Shown: in pieces, positions 38,601-47,359 of the stretch
Position numbering within the stretch: position 1 is the first letter of the stretch
How the letters are laid out: the number at the start of each line of letters is the position of its first letter
NCBI RefSeq assembly: GCF_900115865.1
Contig: NZ_FOXY01000007.1
Location: 1-64,000 of the forward strand
Source: Donghicola eburneus
GTDB lineage: Bacteria > Pseudomonadota > Alphaproteobacteria > Rhodobacterales > Rhodobacteraceae
DNA: 64,000 bases
Direction of reading: 5' to 3'
The notes under the pieces: model-generated
What the model was told of the DNA's origin: nothing
The model's database searches: none
Seen by the model: the letters and a program-made list of their open reading frames with translations, nothing else
Translations under genes and position numbers: made by a program

Positions 38601-39518
38601 ATGCGCGCGATCTTTGGGGCAGCCATTGCCCTGACTATGATGGCACCCGCCTCCTATGCTCAAGATGTCGGTTTCTTGGGCTTTGGCTATCAGATTTCGA
38701 ACGACTTTATCGGCGATGCCCGTGACCGTTGGCGCACGGGTGCCACGCAGGCCAGCGTCATGTTTGGTCGCGACTGGCAGGGTTCGCTGGGGTCGCAGTA
38801 TTTCGACACGCTTGAACTGCGGGGCAGTGCAGAGATCGCAGCGCCCGACAATCTAGATGCGCCGGCGCAGGGCGATCGCCCTTATGCGTCTGTCGCGCGT
38901 CTCGGGGTGCACTCGCACTTCAATCAACAGCTGTCGCGCACCGATTTTGACATGGGCGTCGGCGTTGAGGTCATCGGACCACAGACCAAGCTTGATGAGT
39001 TTCAGGCTAACTTCCACCGCTGGATCGGCGCTAGCGATGCCAGTGACGAAGTGCGCGCCGGTCAGATTCAGGACAACGTCTTTGGTTACGGCCACATTGA
39101 GGCCGCGCGGACCTTTGAATTGGGCGACGCATCGCGCGTGATCCCATTTATCGAAGGGCACGCAGGACTCGAGTCTTTTGCCCGTGTGGGGGCGGACTTT
39201 GAATTCGGCGGTCTGATCCCAGACGATTTGATGATCCGCGATTATACGACGGGTCAGACCTACACCGCGATCCGCGGCACGATGAGCGCACTTACCCTGA
39301 CGGCAGGCGCAGACATTGGCTACATGGTCGACTCCGCGATGCTTCCGGACAGCGACTCCTATGACATGGTCCAAGAGCGCGCCCGCGCCCGCGCCGGCCT
39401 CAAGTGGGAGGGCCGCCAATCGTCGGCAACTTTCGGTGTCACCTACCTGAGCAAAGAGTTCGACAACCAAGACACCGGACAGGTGCTGGGCTCTTTCAAC
39501 CTGAAATACAAATTCTGA
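38601..39518 (+). CDS. Lipid A deacylase LpxR-family outer-membrane protein
   Basis: A 305-residue protein. Its signal peptide is residues 1-20 (ending SYAQ), followed by a beta-barrel pattern that ends in aromatic phenylalanine (LKYKF), the usual barrel-assembly signal. QGDRPYASVARLG near residue 93 corresponds to the conserved GDRPYAG block of LpxR/DUF2219. LpxR removes the 3'-linked acyloxyacyl chain from lipid A in the outer membrane. Whether this homologue is active is not certain, because the catalytic Asn/His pair cannot be assigned safely by eye. The ATG at 38601 is preferred to the frame start at 38553, as it starts the signal peptide and follows GAGG. Confidence 0.8.
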   Translation: MRAIFGAAIALTMMAPASYAQDVGFLGFGYQISNDFIGDARDRWRTGATQASVMFGRDWQGSLGSQYFDTLELRGSAEIAAPDNLDAPAQGDRPYASVARLGVHSHFNQQLSRTDFDMGVGVEVIGPQTKLDEFQANFHRWIGASDASDEVRAGQIQDNVFGYGHIEAARTFELGDASRVIPFIEGHAGLESFARVGADFEFGGLIPDDLMIRDYTTGQTYTAIRGTMSALTLTAGADIGYMVDSAMLPDSDSYDMVQERARARAGLKWEGRQSSATFGVTYLSKEFDNQDTGQVLGSFNLKYKF

Positions 39519-39592
39519 GGGCCTGCCCGAACGGGCCCCATTCGGCGGACACTCCGCCAGAGCGGTAACAAGTTAGCAGTGGAAGCAGGCAA

Positions 39593-40648
39593 ATGGCGAT
39601 TGCAGGCGCATATGTAGTGCATTGGGGGCAAACCTTGATCGAGGGCGTGCGCGCAGCCCCCTTGGCGGATTTGGCTGTTGGTGTCGTATGGCGCTGGACC
39701 GGCGAACTGACGCGGATCGACGGCCCGCACTCTGTCCTGCAACTCACCGGAGCCGAGGGCGATGCCCAATTGCGCCGTGGTGCCGCTGGACGGGCGGGGC
39801 GCCTGATCGGCGAGGGCGCGCGCCAAGCCCACACCGAACGTGCGCCGCTGATGGCGGATCAAAGCATTACGGTCAGTGACGGAAAATCCAGCCATACTGC
39901 GCGCATTATCCGCAGCACAGTCACCGGCCAGCTCATGCTGTGCTTTGATCGTGACCATCCGCTTTCCGATCAGGATTATTGGGTGATCAAGCTGACGTTG
40001 GATGAGACGGACCGCTCGGCGTTGAGCAGTCCCTCGAACGAGCGGCCGGCTGGGGTCATCTGCTTTGGCGCAGGCACGCGCATTGATACCCCCATGGGTC
40101 CACGTCTGGTCGAGGCCTTGCAGCCCGGCGATTTTGTCATGACCCGCGACAGTGGCCCGCAAGAAGTTCTCTGGACTGGCAGCCGCCGGATGAGCGGGGC
40201 GCGTTTGTTTGCGATGCCTCATCTACGACCTGTGCGCATCCACGCCTCGGCCTTTGGCAAGGACCGTCCCGACGACACTCTGATTGTGTCGCCTGAACAT
40301 CGCCTGCTAGTGCAGGGCGATGCCGCCCGTGCCCTGTTCAATACAACAGAGGTAATGGTGCAAGCCCGTGATCTGGTGAACGACCGAACCATCATCTGCG
40401 CCCCCGATATGAAAGAGGTCACCTATGTGCACATCCTTCTAGGGCGCCACGAGGTGATCTGGGCCAACGGGATTGAATGCGAGAGCTTCCACCCCGCGAC
40501 AGCCTCAATGGATGCACTGGATCAAGGGGATCGGATGGCTCTGGAACAGCTGCTGCCTTGGGTCGGCGATGCCCCCATGCGCTATGGCGAATTCGCCCGC
40601 CGTCCGCTATCCCGCTCCGAAGCTGCAATTCTGGCCTACGAGACCTGA
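39593..40648 (+). CDS. Hint (hedgehog/intein-type) domain protein
   Basis: A 351-residue protein. Residues 1-150 have no family I can name. A Hint domain then begins at ICFGAGTRIDTPMGPRLVEA with the potential nucleophile Cys157, continues with LQPGDFVMTRDSG and VSPEHRLLVQGD, and closes with YVHILLGRHEVIWANGIECESF. About 45 residues follow. The domain lacks the C-terminal His-Asn of splicing inteins, so it would at most cut or rearrange at its own N-side. Similar proteins are common in Rhodobacteraceae, often secreted, but their role is not established. No signal peptide is evident here. It lies between the LpxR-like gene and the rpsD promoter. Confidence 0.85.
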   Translation: MAIAGAYVVHWGQTLIEGVRAAPLADLAVGVVWRWTGELTRIDGPHSVLQLTGAEGDAQLRRGAAGRAGRLIGEGARQAHTERAPLMADQSITVSDGKSSHTARIIRSTVTGQLMLCFDRDHPLSDQDYWVIKLTLDETDRSALSSPSNERPAGVICFGAGTRIDTPMGPRLVEALQPGDFVMTRDSGPQEVLWTGSRRMSGARLFAMPHLRPVRIHASAFGKDRPDDTLIVSPEHRLLVQGDAARALFNTTEVMVQARDLVNDRTIICAPDMKEVTYVHILLGRHEVIWANGIECESFHPATASMDALDQGDRMALEQLLPWVGDAPMRYGEFARRPLSRSEAAILAYET

Positions 40649-40666
40649 GAAAAGCGCGGTGCGCTG

Positions 40667-40694
40667 TTGACTCTGCCGTGCGGACCTATATAGG
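40667..40694 (+). promoter_or_regulatory. Sigma-70-type promoter of rpsD
   Basis: The -35 box TTGACT (40667-40672) and -10 box TATAGG (40689-40694) are separated by 16 bases. This would start a leader of about 90 bases before the rpsD GTG. It is the clearest vegetative promoter I see in the window. Confidence 0.65.
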
Positions 40695-40716
40695 GGCGGC
40701 TCACATTGGTGTTGGT

Positions 40717-40736
40717 GGCCCCCGCAAGGGGATGCC
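40717..40736 (+). promoter_or_regulatory. Structured hairpin in the rpsD leader
   Basis: The leader contains GGC-CCCC, a GCAA (GNRA) tetraloop, then GGGG-AT-GCC: a seven-pair stem with a two-base bulge. Ribosomal protein S4 represses its own messages in other bacteria through leader structures, so this is a candidate autoregulatory site. It does not follow a known consensus that I can recall. Confidence 0.45.
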
Positions 40737-40792
40737 TGTCAGGGGAAACCCAGTAGGACAACGCCCTTCATACTTAACGAAGGAGATCAGCC

Positions 40793-41413
40793 GTGACCAA
40801 ACGCACGTCTGCCAAGTACAAAATTGACCGCCGCATGGGCGAAAACATTTGGGGTCGCCCCAAGTCGCCCGTAAACCGTCGTGAATATGGCCCCGGCCAG
40901 CACGGTCAGCGCCGCAAGGGCAAACTGTCGGACTTCGGTCTGCAGCTGCGCGCCAAGCAGAAGCTGAAAGGCTACTACGGCGACATGACCGAGAAGCAAT
41001 TCCGTCGCATCTTCGGTGAAGCAGAGCGTCGTCGTGGTGACACCGGTGAGATCCTGATCGGTCTGCTGGAAAGCCGTCTGGACGCAGTTGTTTACCGCGC
41101 CAAGTTCGTTCCCACCGTCTTCGCGGCGCGTCAGTTCGTGAACCACGGTCACGTTCTGGTCAACGGCAAGCGCGTGAACATCCCCTCGTACCGCGTCAAA
41201 GAAGGCGACGTTATCGAGGTTCGCGAGAAGTCGAAGCAAATGGTTGTCCTGCTGGAAGCTGTTCAGCTGGCAGAGCGCGATGTTCCTGACTACATCGACG
41301 CCGACCACAGCAAGATGACCGCAACCTTCGTTCGCATGCCCGGCCTGTCGGACGTTCCTTACCCCGTCGTAATGGAACCGAACCTGGTTATCGAATTCTA
41401 CGCACAGAACTAA
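40793..41413 (+). CDS. rpsD: 30S ribosomal protein S4
   Basis: A 206-residue S4, a primary 16S rRNA binder needed to start 30S assembly. It starts with GTG at 40793 behind AAGGAGA. The N-terminal [19 protein letters not shown] and the S4 RNA-binding domain [20 protein letters not shown] with [19 protein letters not shown] are diagnostic. As in other alphaproteobacteria it is monocistronic and not in the alpha operon. Strong codon bias fits high expression. Confidence 0.98.
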   Translation: MTKRTSAKYKIDRRMGENIWGRPKSPVNRREYGPGQHGQRRKGKLSDFGLQLRAKQKLKGYYGDMTEKQFRRIFGEAERRRGDTGEILIGLLESRLDAVVYRAKFVPTVFAARQFVNHGHVLVNGKRVNIPSYRVKEGDVIEVREKSKQMVVLLEAVQLAERDVPDYIDADHSKMTATFVRMPGLSDVPYPVVMEPNLVIEFYAQN

Positions 41414-41443
41414 TCCTGATTTCAGGACCGGTTTTGTGCCACG

Positions 41444-41475
41444 AGCGCCGTCCCAATGGGGCGGCGCTTTGCTTT
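41444..41475 (+). terminator. Terminator of rpsD
   Basis: An eleven-pair stem AGCGCCGTCCC / GGGGCGGCGCT (one G-U) with a three-base loop is followed by TTGCTTTT, about 30 bases past the rpsD stop. Confidence 0.85.
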
Positions 41476-41573
41476 TGTGGGCATCCGGCCACTTTCCGGG
41501 GGCCATGGGATCAAAGTGCTCTTTCCCAGTCGTCATCTGCGCTATATGCAGGGCCCGAGTTACGGAGGCCCAG

Positions 41574-42659
41574 ATGAACAAACCCGTCCCCCAGCCCGGC
41601 ATTATGGAGATTGATCTCTACGTCGGCGGCGCGTCCGGCGCGCCGGGTTCCAATGTGGTCAAGCTATCCTCGAACGAGAACCCGTTCGGTCCGTCCGAGG
41701 CAGCAGTCAAGGCAGCAGGCGTCGCGGCGCATCAGATGCACCGCTATCCCGAAATCGACGGGTATTCCCTGCGCGCTGCTCTGGCGGACAAATACGGGCT
41801 AGAGGCGGACAAGATCATCCTAGGTGTCGGGTCCGACGAAATCCTGCAGATGATCTGCAACGCATACGCGGGTCCGGGCGACGAAGTGATTTACACCCAG
41901 CACGGCTTTGCCATGTACCGCATCTGTGCCCTCGGCGCCGGCGCGACGCCTGTCGAGGTCCCCGAGTGTGATCGCGTGACCGACGTCGACGCCATTCTGG
42001 CGGCCGTGACGGATGCGACCCGCATCGTCTTTATCGCGAACCCGAATAACCCGACCAGTACCATGATCGGTCTGGCCGAAGTGACGCGTCTGGCAGACTC
42101 TCTGCCGCCCCACGTTGTGCTGGTTCTGGATGGCGCCTATGCGGAGTTCGTTGAGGAATATGATGGCGGTGCCGAGCTGGCCCGCACCCGTCCCAACGTC
42201 ATCATGACCCGCACCTTCTCCAAGCTGTATGGCTTGGGTGGTTTGCGCGTGGGTTGGGGCTATGCGCAGCGCGACGTGATTGACGTGTTGAACCGACTGC
42301 GCGCGCCGTTCAATATCTCGACCATCGCTTTGGAAGCCGCGAAAGCTGCGCTGGCCGACACCGCGCACATCGACAAGTCGCTGGCCGAAAACGCCCGCCT
42401 GCGTGTCTGGCTGTCCGAAGCCTTGGCAGCCATTGGTGTGCAATCCGACGCCTCTATGACCAACTTTATTCTGGCCCGCTTCCACGATCAGGAAGAGGCC
42501 GAAGCTTGCAACGACTACCTGAAGTCCCAAGGTCTGATCGTGCGCCCTGTGGCCAGCTATAACCTGCCGCACTGCCTGCGGATCACCGTCGGCGACGAGC
42601 CGTCTTGCCGCCGCGTGGCACATGCCATTGGCGCGTTCAAAGCAGGAGCCCGTGCATGA
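41574..42659 (+). CDS. hisC: Histidinol-phosphate aminotransferase (HisC; may also act on aromatic keto acids)
   Basis: A 361-residue fold-type I PLP enzyme. [13 protein letters not shown] near residue 30 and [17 protein letters not shown] with the PLP lysine at 217 are typical of HisC. It is translationally coupled (ATGA) to tyrA, an arrangement that suggests it also transaminates prephenate or aromatic keto acids. The ATG at 41574 follows GGAGG; the upstream extension to 41436 covers the rpsD terminator and is not coding. Confidence 0.92.
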   Translation: MNKPVPQPGIMEIDLYVGGASGAPGSNVVKLSSNENPFGPSEAAVKAAGVAAHQMHRYPEIDGYSLRAALADKYGLEADKIILGVGSDEILQMICNAYAGPGDEVIYTQHGFAMYRICALGAGATPVEVPECDRVTDVDAILAAVTDATRIVFIANPNNPTSTMIGLAEVTRLADSLPPHVVLVLDGAYAEFVEEYDGGAELARTRPNVIMTRTFSKLYGLGGLRVGWGYAQRDVIDVLNRLRAPFNISTIALEAAKAALADTAHIDKSLAENARLRVWLSEALAAIGVQSDASMTNFILARFHDQEEAEACNDYLKSQGLIVRPVASYNLPHCLRITVGDEPSCRRVAHAIGAFKAGARA

Positions 42660-43576
42660 CCCAAGTCTACGACCGTGTGGCGCTAATCGGCCTTGGCCTG
42701 ATCGCGTCCTCGATGTTCTGGTCGATCAAACGTGGCGGTCTGGTGGGCGAAGTCACCGGCTATGCTCGTTCCGCGGAAACCCGTGACACCGCGCGCGAGA
42801 TCGGCCTGTGCGATCGCATCTGTGACACCGCGGCCGAGGCCGTCAAAGACGCGGATCTGGTAGTGCTCTGTGTCCCTGTGGGTGCGATGGGCGCTGTGGC
42901 GGCAGAAATTGCTCCGCACCTGAAGCCGGGTGCGACGATCAGTGATGTTGGGTCGGTCAAGCAATCTGTGATCGACACCGTTGGCCCGCATCTGCCCGAG
43001 GGCGTGCATTTTGTGCCTGCCCACCCGTTGGCAGGGACAGAACATTCGGGTCCGAAGTCCGGCTTTGCCGAGCTGTTCGATAACCGCTGGTGCCTCTTGG
43101 TGCCTGTGCCGAATTCCGACCCAGAAGCAGTCGCGAAGCTGCGCGCGCTGTGGGAAGGCATTGGCTCCAATGTCGAGGAAATGGATGCCGAGCACCACGA
43201 TCTGGTGCTGGCCGTCACCAGCCACACGCCGCACCTGATTGCCTACACGATGGTGGGTGTGGCGGACGACCTGCGCCGCGTGACCGACAGCGAAGTGATC
43301 AAATATTCGGCGGCGGGTTTCCGCGACTTTACGCGGATTGCCGCCAGTGACCCGACAATGTGGCGCGACGTCTTCTTGACGAACAAGGACGCGACGTTGG
43401 AAATTCTGGGCAGGTTCACCGAAGAGCTTTTCGCGCTTCAGCGAGCCATTCGCACAGGAGACGGCGATATGCTGCATGCTTACTTCACTCGGACCCGCGC
43501 AATCCGCCGTGGCATTCTAGAAGCTGGCCAAGACGTTGACGCGCCCGATTTTGGTCGTGGAAAGGCTGCAAAATGA
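42656..43576 (+). CDS. tyrA: Prephenate/arogenate dehydrogenase
   Basis: A 306-residue NAD(P)-dependent dehydrogenase for tyrosine synthesis. The Rossmann motif IGLGLIASS is at residues 11-19. The catalytic-domain blocks [11 protein letters not shown] near 123 and [12 protein letters not shown] near 188 carry the conserved histidines. Whether prephenate, arogenate or both is the substrate cannot be told from sequence. It overlaps hisC upstream and the extensin-like gene downstream by four bases each. Confidence 0.94.
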   Translation: MTQVYDRVALIGLGLIASSMFWSIKRGGLVGEVTGYARSAETRDTAREIGLCDRICDTAAEAVKDADLVVLCVPVGAMGAVAAEIAPHLKPGATISDVGSVKQSVIDTVGPHLPEGVHFVPAHPLAGTEHSGPKSGFAELFDNRWCLLVPVPNSDPEAVAKLRALWEGIGSNVEEMDAEHHDLVLAVTSHTPHLIAYTMVGVADDLRRVTDSEVIKYSAAGFRDFTRIAASDPTMWRDVFLTNKDATLEILGRFTEELFALQRAIRTGDGDMLHAYFTRTRAIRRGILEAGQDVDAPDFGRGKAAK

Positions 43577-44487
43577 TGCGCGGTTTGGTCTGCGCCTTGA
43601 TGATGGGTGCAACCGCCGTGTCCGCGTTCCCGCTGGAAACGTCCCTGCGTCCTGTGGCCCGCCCGGGGGACGAGGTAAAGCCAGTGCTTGTCGCGACCGA
43701 AGCTCTGACCCCGCCCATGCTCCGCCCCAAAGCGCGTCCTGCCTCGGACCACGCGGCCCAAGTTCTGGCCGCGATCGAGGCGTCCAAAGCAGGGCCGCCG
43801 GTGCCAACCGCGTCGGAACCTGCCGCGACCAGTCCCAATCCTCATGATGCAGAAGAGTTCAGAGTGGCCTCTGCGGCTTTTGTGCTGCCTCAGGCTTTGC
43901 GTCCGATCACGCGCCCGCACGCCATCACGCAAAAAGCGATTTTGCGCCGTCAGGAGCGTTTGCAAGGGTCGGTCTGTGGTGATCCCGCAATTCAAGGCGA
44001 GGACGTTGGTGTGATCCTTGCCTCGACTTTTGGTTGCGGCGTCGAAGGCGCGGTCAAGATCAAGTCGATTTCCGGAGTCGCGCTCAGCCAGCGGTCGACT
44101 ATGGACTGCACCACTGCCCAAGCTTTGAAAAAGTGGGTGGATAACGGTTTGTCACCTGCCGTCGGGACCATGGGCGGAGGTGTCGCCAAGATTGATGTCA
44201 TGGGCCACTACGTCTGCCGGACCCGCAACAACCAACCGGGCGCCAAGATTTCAGAGCATGGTCGTGGCCGCGCGGTTGATATCGGCGGCTTTACCCTGCG
44301 CGACGGGACAAGGATCAGCGTGCTTAATGACTGGAGCAAAAAGTCAAAAGGCAAGGTACTGAAAGCTGCATATTCCAAAGCCTGTGGCACTTTTGGCACG
44401 ACTTTGGGGCCGAACGCGAACCGGTACCATCGCGATCATTTTCATTTTGATACAGCGCGTTACCGGTCAGGTTCGTACTGCCGCTAA
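43573..44487 (+). CDS. Extensin-like C-terminal domain protein
   Basis: A 304-residue exported protein with a short N-terminal hydrophobic segment (signal peptide, ending VSAFP) and a Pro/Ala-rich region to about residue 130. The extensin-like C-terminal domain contains CTTAQALKKWVDNGLSPA, ISEHGRGRAVDIGGFTL and YHRDHFHFDTARYR; the His-Gly-Asp-His pattern resembles D,D-peptidase-type zinc sites. A role in peptidoglycan trimming is plausible but unproven. It is coupled to tyrA, an association frequent in Rhodobacteraceae. It converges on the DUF2125 gene with only three bases between stops. Confidence 0.88.
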   Translation: MMRGLVCALMMGATAVSAFPLETSLRPVARPGDEVKPVLVATEALTPPMLRPKARPASDHAAQVLAAIEASKAGPPVPTASEPAATSPNPHDAEEFRVASAAFVLPQALRPITRPHAITQKAILRRQERLQGSVCGDPAIQGEDVGVILASTFGCGVEGAVKIKSISGVALSQRSTMDCTTAQALKKWVDNGLSPAVGTMGGGVAKIDVMGHYVCRTRNNQPGAKISEHGRGRAVDIGGFTLRDGTRISVLNDWSKKSKGKVLKAAYSKACGTFGTTLGPNANRYHRDHFHFDTARYRSGSYCR

Positions 44488-44490
44488 GAC

Positions 44491-45477
44491 TTAGTGCGGG
44501 CTAAAGCGTGGGGCAGGGCCGATCGGTAGCTGCCCTAGACGCATCATCCCGCCGCTGAAGGTCAGCGTGGCGTCAAACGCACGCGGATCGCCGCTGCTGC
44601 TGGCCATCATGCCAATCATCATCCGCATCGACTCGGCCTGCTGGTGGCTCATCGCGCCAGAGTTCGCAATGTCACCGATCATCTCTTCCCAATTCTTGAG
44701 TGAAAAGTCGATCTCGCCCTCGGGCGTCCCAGTCTCATCGAGCTCTAACAGACCCGTTGCGGTCAGCGTCGCCGGGCCCCACTCAATATCTGCAGCGACA
44801 ATCTCTAGCGAGGTGGGTTTCGGCCGATCAAAGAGCAGGCTCTTGGCGTCCCACGCGTGCTCAAAACTGATGTGGGTGTCGACGTCTAGTTTCTCGATCC
44901 GATTTGGCAGGCTGCCTGCGCCGATCAAGGGCAGATCCACCGTCATGTCGGATGTCGCCAAGGCAACGCGATAGTCGGACACTGCGCCAGGCAGACGCTC
45001 CGCCGCCAATCGCAGCTCTGACGCTTCCCAACTGCCGCGTTCGGTCCGCGCTTCCATGTCCTCACCGACCAGTGAAAATCGGTTCAGCGAACTCGCGTCG
45101 TCGCCGTCGAACACAACGCTGGCGCGAAGGTCTTCTTTGCGCAGGGCGACTGTGCCATAGGGCGTGATAAAAGTCTGGGTCTGGGGCCAGATCACGATGA
45201 CATGCGATGGATTATAGACCAGCGAAAGCAGCTGCAAAAAAGGGGCATTCCACGCGATCGAGCCATCTTGGTTTTCGACACTTGGATTGTCGAGTGTGGC
45301 ATCAACCCTGTTAGGGAAACCGGCAATCGACAGATCCTCGTAAGACGCCTGCCAGCCCTCTTCCTGTTTTTCGGTGAACCAATCCTCGATCGCTGCGCGC
45401 TTCTGACCCGAGGCATAGAACCAGTAGCCTGACCACGCACCGGCCAAAAGAACGATCATCACAATCAGGCGCTTCAT
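44491..45477 (-). CDS. DUF2125 domain protein, membrane-anchored
   Basis: A 328-residue protein with one N-terminal hydrophobic segment (residues 4-21), then a periplasmic domain. WFTEKQEEGWQASYEDLSIA, GFPNRVDATLDNP and the terminal region with GGMMRLGQLPIGPAP match DUF2125, a family of unknown function frequent in alphaproteobacteria and distantly related to the AsmA/YdbH-like beta-rich proteins. It is monocistronic and divergent from the gamma-glutamylcyclotransferase gene. I cannot assign a function. Confidence 0.85.
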   Translation of the reverse strand: MKRLIVMIVLLAGAWSGYWFYASGQKRAAIEDWFTEKQEEGWQASYEDLSIAGFPNRVDATLDNPSVENQDGSIAWNAPFLQLLSLVYNPSHVIVIWPQTQTFITPYGTVALRKEDLRASVVFDGDDASSLNRFSLVGEDMEARTERGSWEASELRLAAERLPGAVSDYRVALATSDMTVDLPLIGAGSLPNRIEKLDVDTHISFEHAWDAKSLLFDRPKPTSLEIVAADIEWGPATLTATGLLELDETGTPEGEIDFSLKNWEEMIGDIANSGAMSHQQAESMRMMIGMMASSSGDPRAFDATLTFSGGMMRLGQLPIGPAPRFSPH

Positions 45478-45539
45478 GCCTCACCCTTCCATATTTACTA
45501 TGGTCTGTTTACAGACGGTGCAAAAGGGAGGCCAGCTTC

Positions 45540-46070
45540 ATGAGCATGTGGGTATTCGGATATGGGTCACTTCTGTGGAATCCGGGTTTTCAAGTTGCAG
45601 AAAAGCGGCTCGCGACGCTCGAAGGGTACCATAGATCCTTTAGCATGCGGTCGGTGACGCACCGCGGCAGCCACGAGGCGATGGGGCTGGTGCTTGCGCT
45701 GGATGCAGACAATGACGCAACCTGTGACGGTCTGGCACTGCGGGTCGAGCCGGGAACCGAAGACGAAACGCTGGCCTATTTGCGCGAAAGAGAGTTGGTG
45801 ACCGCCGCATATCTGGAGCGTCACCTAACGGTTCGTCTAGAGGATGGCCGTGCAGTCGAAGCTGTGACTTACATTATCGACCCTGATCACGACCAATACT
45901 GCGGAGGGCTGCCCCTAGAGGAACAGGCGCAGATCATCGCGCGGGCGCGCGGCAAAATGGGCCCCAATTGGGAGTATCTCTACCATACCGCTTTGCAATT
46001 GCGCGAGTTGGGAATTTCCGATGCAGATCTGGACTGGCTAGAAAACCGCGTGCGCGAGATCATCGGATAA
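45540..46070 (+). CDS. Gamma-glutamylcyclotransferase (ChaC type)
   Basis: A 176-residue cyclotransferase that cleaves glutathione to 5-oxoproline and Cys-Gly. The glycine-rich start FGYGSLLWNPGF (residues 6-17) and YLRERE (80-85), with the likely catalytic Glu85, are the ChaC hallmarks. Met1 and Met3 are both possible starts. It is a cytosolic single gene, divergent from the DUF2125 gene. Confidence 0.9.
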   Translation: MSMWVFGYGSLLWNPGFQVAEKRLATLEGYHRSFSMRSVTHRGSHEAMGLVLALDADNDATCDGLALRVEPGTEDETLAYLRERELVTAAYLERHLTVRLEDGRAVEAVTYIIDPDHDQYCGGLPLEEQAQIIARARGKMGPNWEYLYHTALQLRELGISDADLDWLENRVREIIG

Positions 46071-46141
46071 TCCTTTGCGCTTTGTGACTTAGTCCCTATG
46101 GTGATGTCGAATTTTAACTCTGGGGGCAGGGGGCATCACGC

Positions 46142-47356
46142 ATGAACCGCGAGTCCGAGCCGCAATTTTCGCAGCCGATCCGGCAGATTTTCTTAATGGT
46201 TGTGGCTTTGGGGCTGACCGGAGCAGGGGCCTCTTTCGCTTATGGCGTTGTCCGCCCGTTGTTTGTGGCGAACCCTTGGCTGAACGGCACAATCGCACTG
46301 GTTTTTGTGTTTGGCGTTCTGGCTTGCTTTGTGCAGGTAGGGCAGCTGATTGCCTCGGTCCGATGGATCGAATCCTTTGCGGCTGATCAAGTTGACCAAT
46401 CCGTTCGCCCGCCGCGTCTGCTGAAACCGTTGGCTGCACTGCTGTCCTCGCGCGGGCGCCTGATGAAGATCAGTTCGACCGCCGCGCAATCCATTCTGGA
46501 CAGTTTGGCCACACGGATCGATGAAGCGCGAGAGATCACGCGCTATGTCGTGAACCTGCTGATTTTCCTAGGTCTGCTTGGGACATTCTACGGTCTGGCG
46601 ACCACAGTGCCGGCGGTTGTGGACACGATCCGCAGTCTCGCGCCGTCAGAAGGCGATAGCGGTTCAGAGATGTTCTCGCGCCTTATGACGGGGCTAGAGA
46701 GTCAGCTTGGCGGGATGGGCGTTGCGTTCTCCAGCTCGCTCTTGGGTCTTGCGGGCTCTCTCGTGGTCGGATTGCTGGAACTCTTTGCGGGCCACGGTCA
46801 GAACCGCTTTTACCGCGAACTCGAAGAGTGGCTGACCTCGATCACCCGGCTTGGGTATGTGGGCGACACCGAAGGCGCGAGCCCAGAGCAAGGCGCGATG
46901 GTGCAAGTCCTCGAACAGATGGCCGACCAGATGGAGCAGATGCAGGGCGCATTGCTCAGTTCAGACAACCAGCGCAACACCTTGGACGAACATTTGGCGC
47001 ACCTGACCCGCGCCGTTGACCGCATGGGCGAAAAGCTGGCGCTGATCGACAACTCTGATCTGTCCCATGGCTTGCAGCAGATTGCGAATGGCCAGCAGCA
47101 GGTTGTCGATGCGCTGCATATGGCAATTGCACAGGGCCAACAACAAAGCAGCGCGCCTGGCGTGCCCGATGACGAAGCGCGTATGCGCCTGCGCTCGATC
47201 GATCTGCAAATGCTGCAACTGCTCGAGGATATGAACTCCGGCCGCCAAGAGACCCTGTCCGAATTGCGGACCGATATCGCCGCGCTGACGCGCGCGGTGC
47301 AGCGTTTGGGCGCGTCCGAAGGTGCAATGGGCCGCCGTGCCCGAGACGAGGGCTAA
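46142..47356 (+). CDS. MotA/TolQ/ExbB-type proton channel subunit
   Basis: A 404-residue inner-membrane protein with hydrophobic segments at about 15-35, 45-67, 140-160 and 185-212. The last two form the conserved MotA_ExbB unit, with NLLIFLGLLGTFYGLATTVP and GMGVAFSSSLLGLAGSLVVG. After residue 215 a cytoplasmic tail of about 190 residues includes coiled-coil-like repeats. It lies three bases before an OmpA/MotB-like gene, with which it should form a proton-driven stator-type motor. It is longer than TolQ or ExbB (about 230-240). The pair resembles ZorAB in plan, but there is no zorC/D/E next to it. Confidence 0.85.
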   Translation: MNRESEPQFSQPIRQIFLMVVALGLTGAGASFAYGVVRPLFVANPWLNGTIALVFVFGVLACFVQVGQLIASVRWIESFAADQVDQSVRPPRLLKPLAALLSSRGRLMKISSTAAQSILDSLATRIDEAREITRYVVNLLIFLGLLGTFYGLATTVPAVVDTIRSLAPSEGDSGSEMFSRLMTGLESQLGGMGVAFSSSLLGLAGSLVVGLLELFAGHGQNRFYRELEEWLTSITRLGYVGDTEGASPEQGAMVQVLEQMADQMEQMQGALLSSDNQRNTLDEHLAHLTRAVDRMGEKLALIDNSDLSHGLQQIANGQQQVVDALHMAIAQGQQQSSAPGVPDDEARMRLRSIDLQMLQLLEDMNSGRQETLSELRTDIAALTRAVQRLGASEGAMGRRARDEG

Positions 47357-47359
47357 GCC

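Noticed and set aside
39519-39592. A terminator after the LpxR-like gene
   Set aside because: The GGGCC/GGGCCC arms form only a weak, partly ambiguous stem and no T run follows.
39593-40648. A splicing intein
   Set aside because: The Hint domain is not embedded in a host protein and lacks the terminal His-Asn and a following Cys/Ser/Thr extein start.
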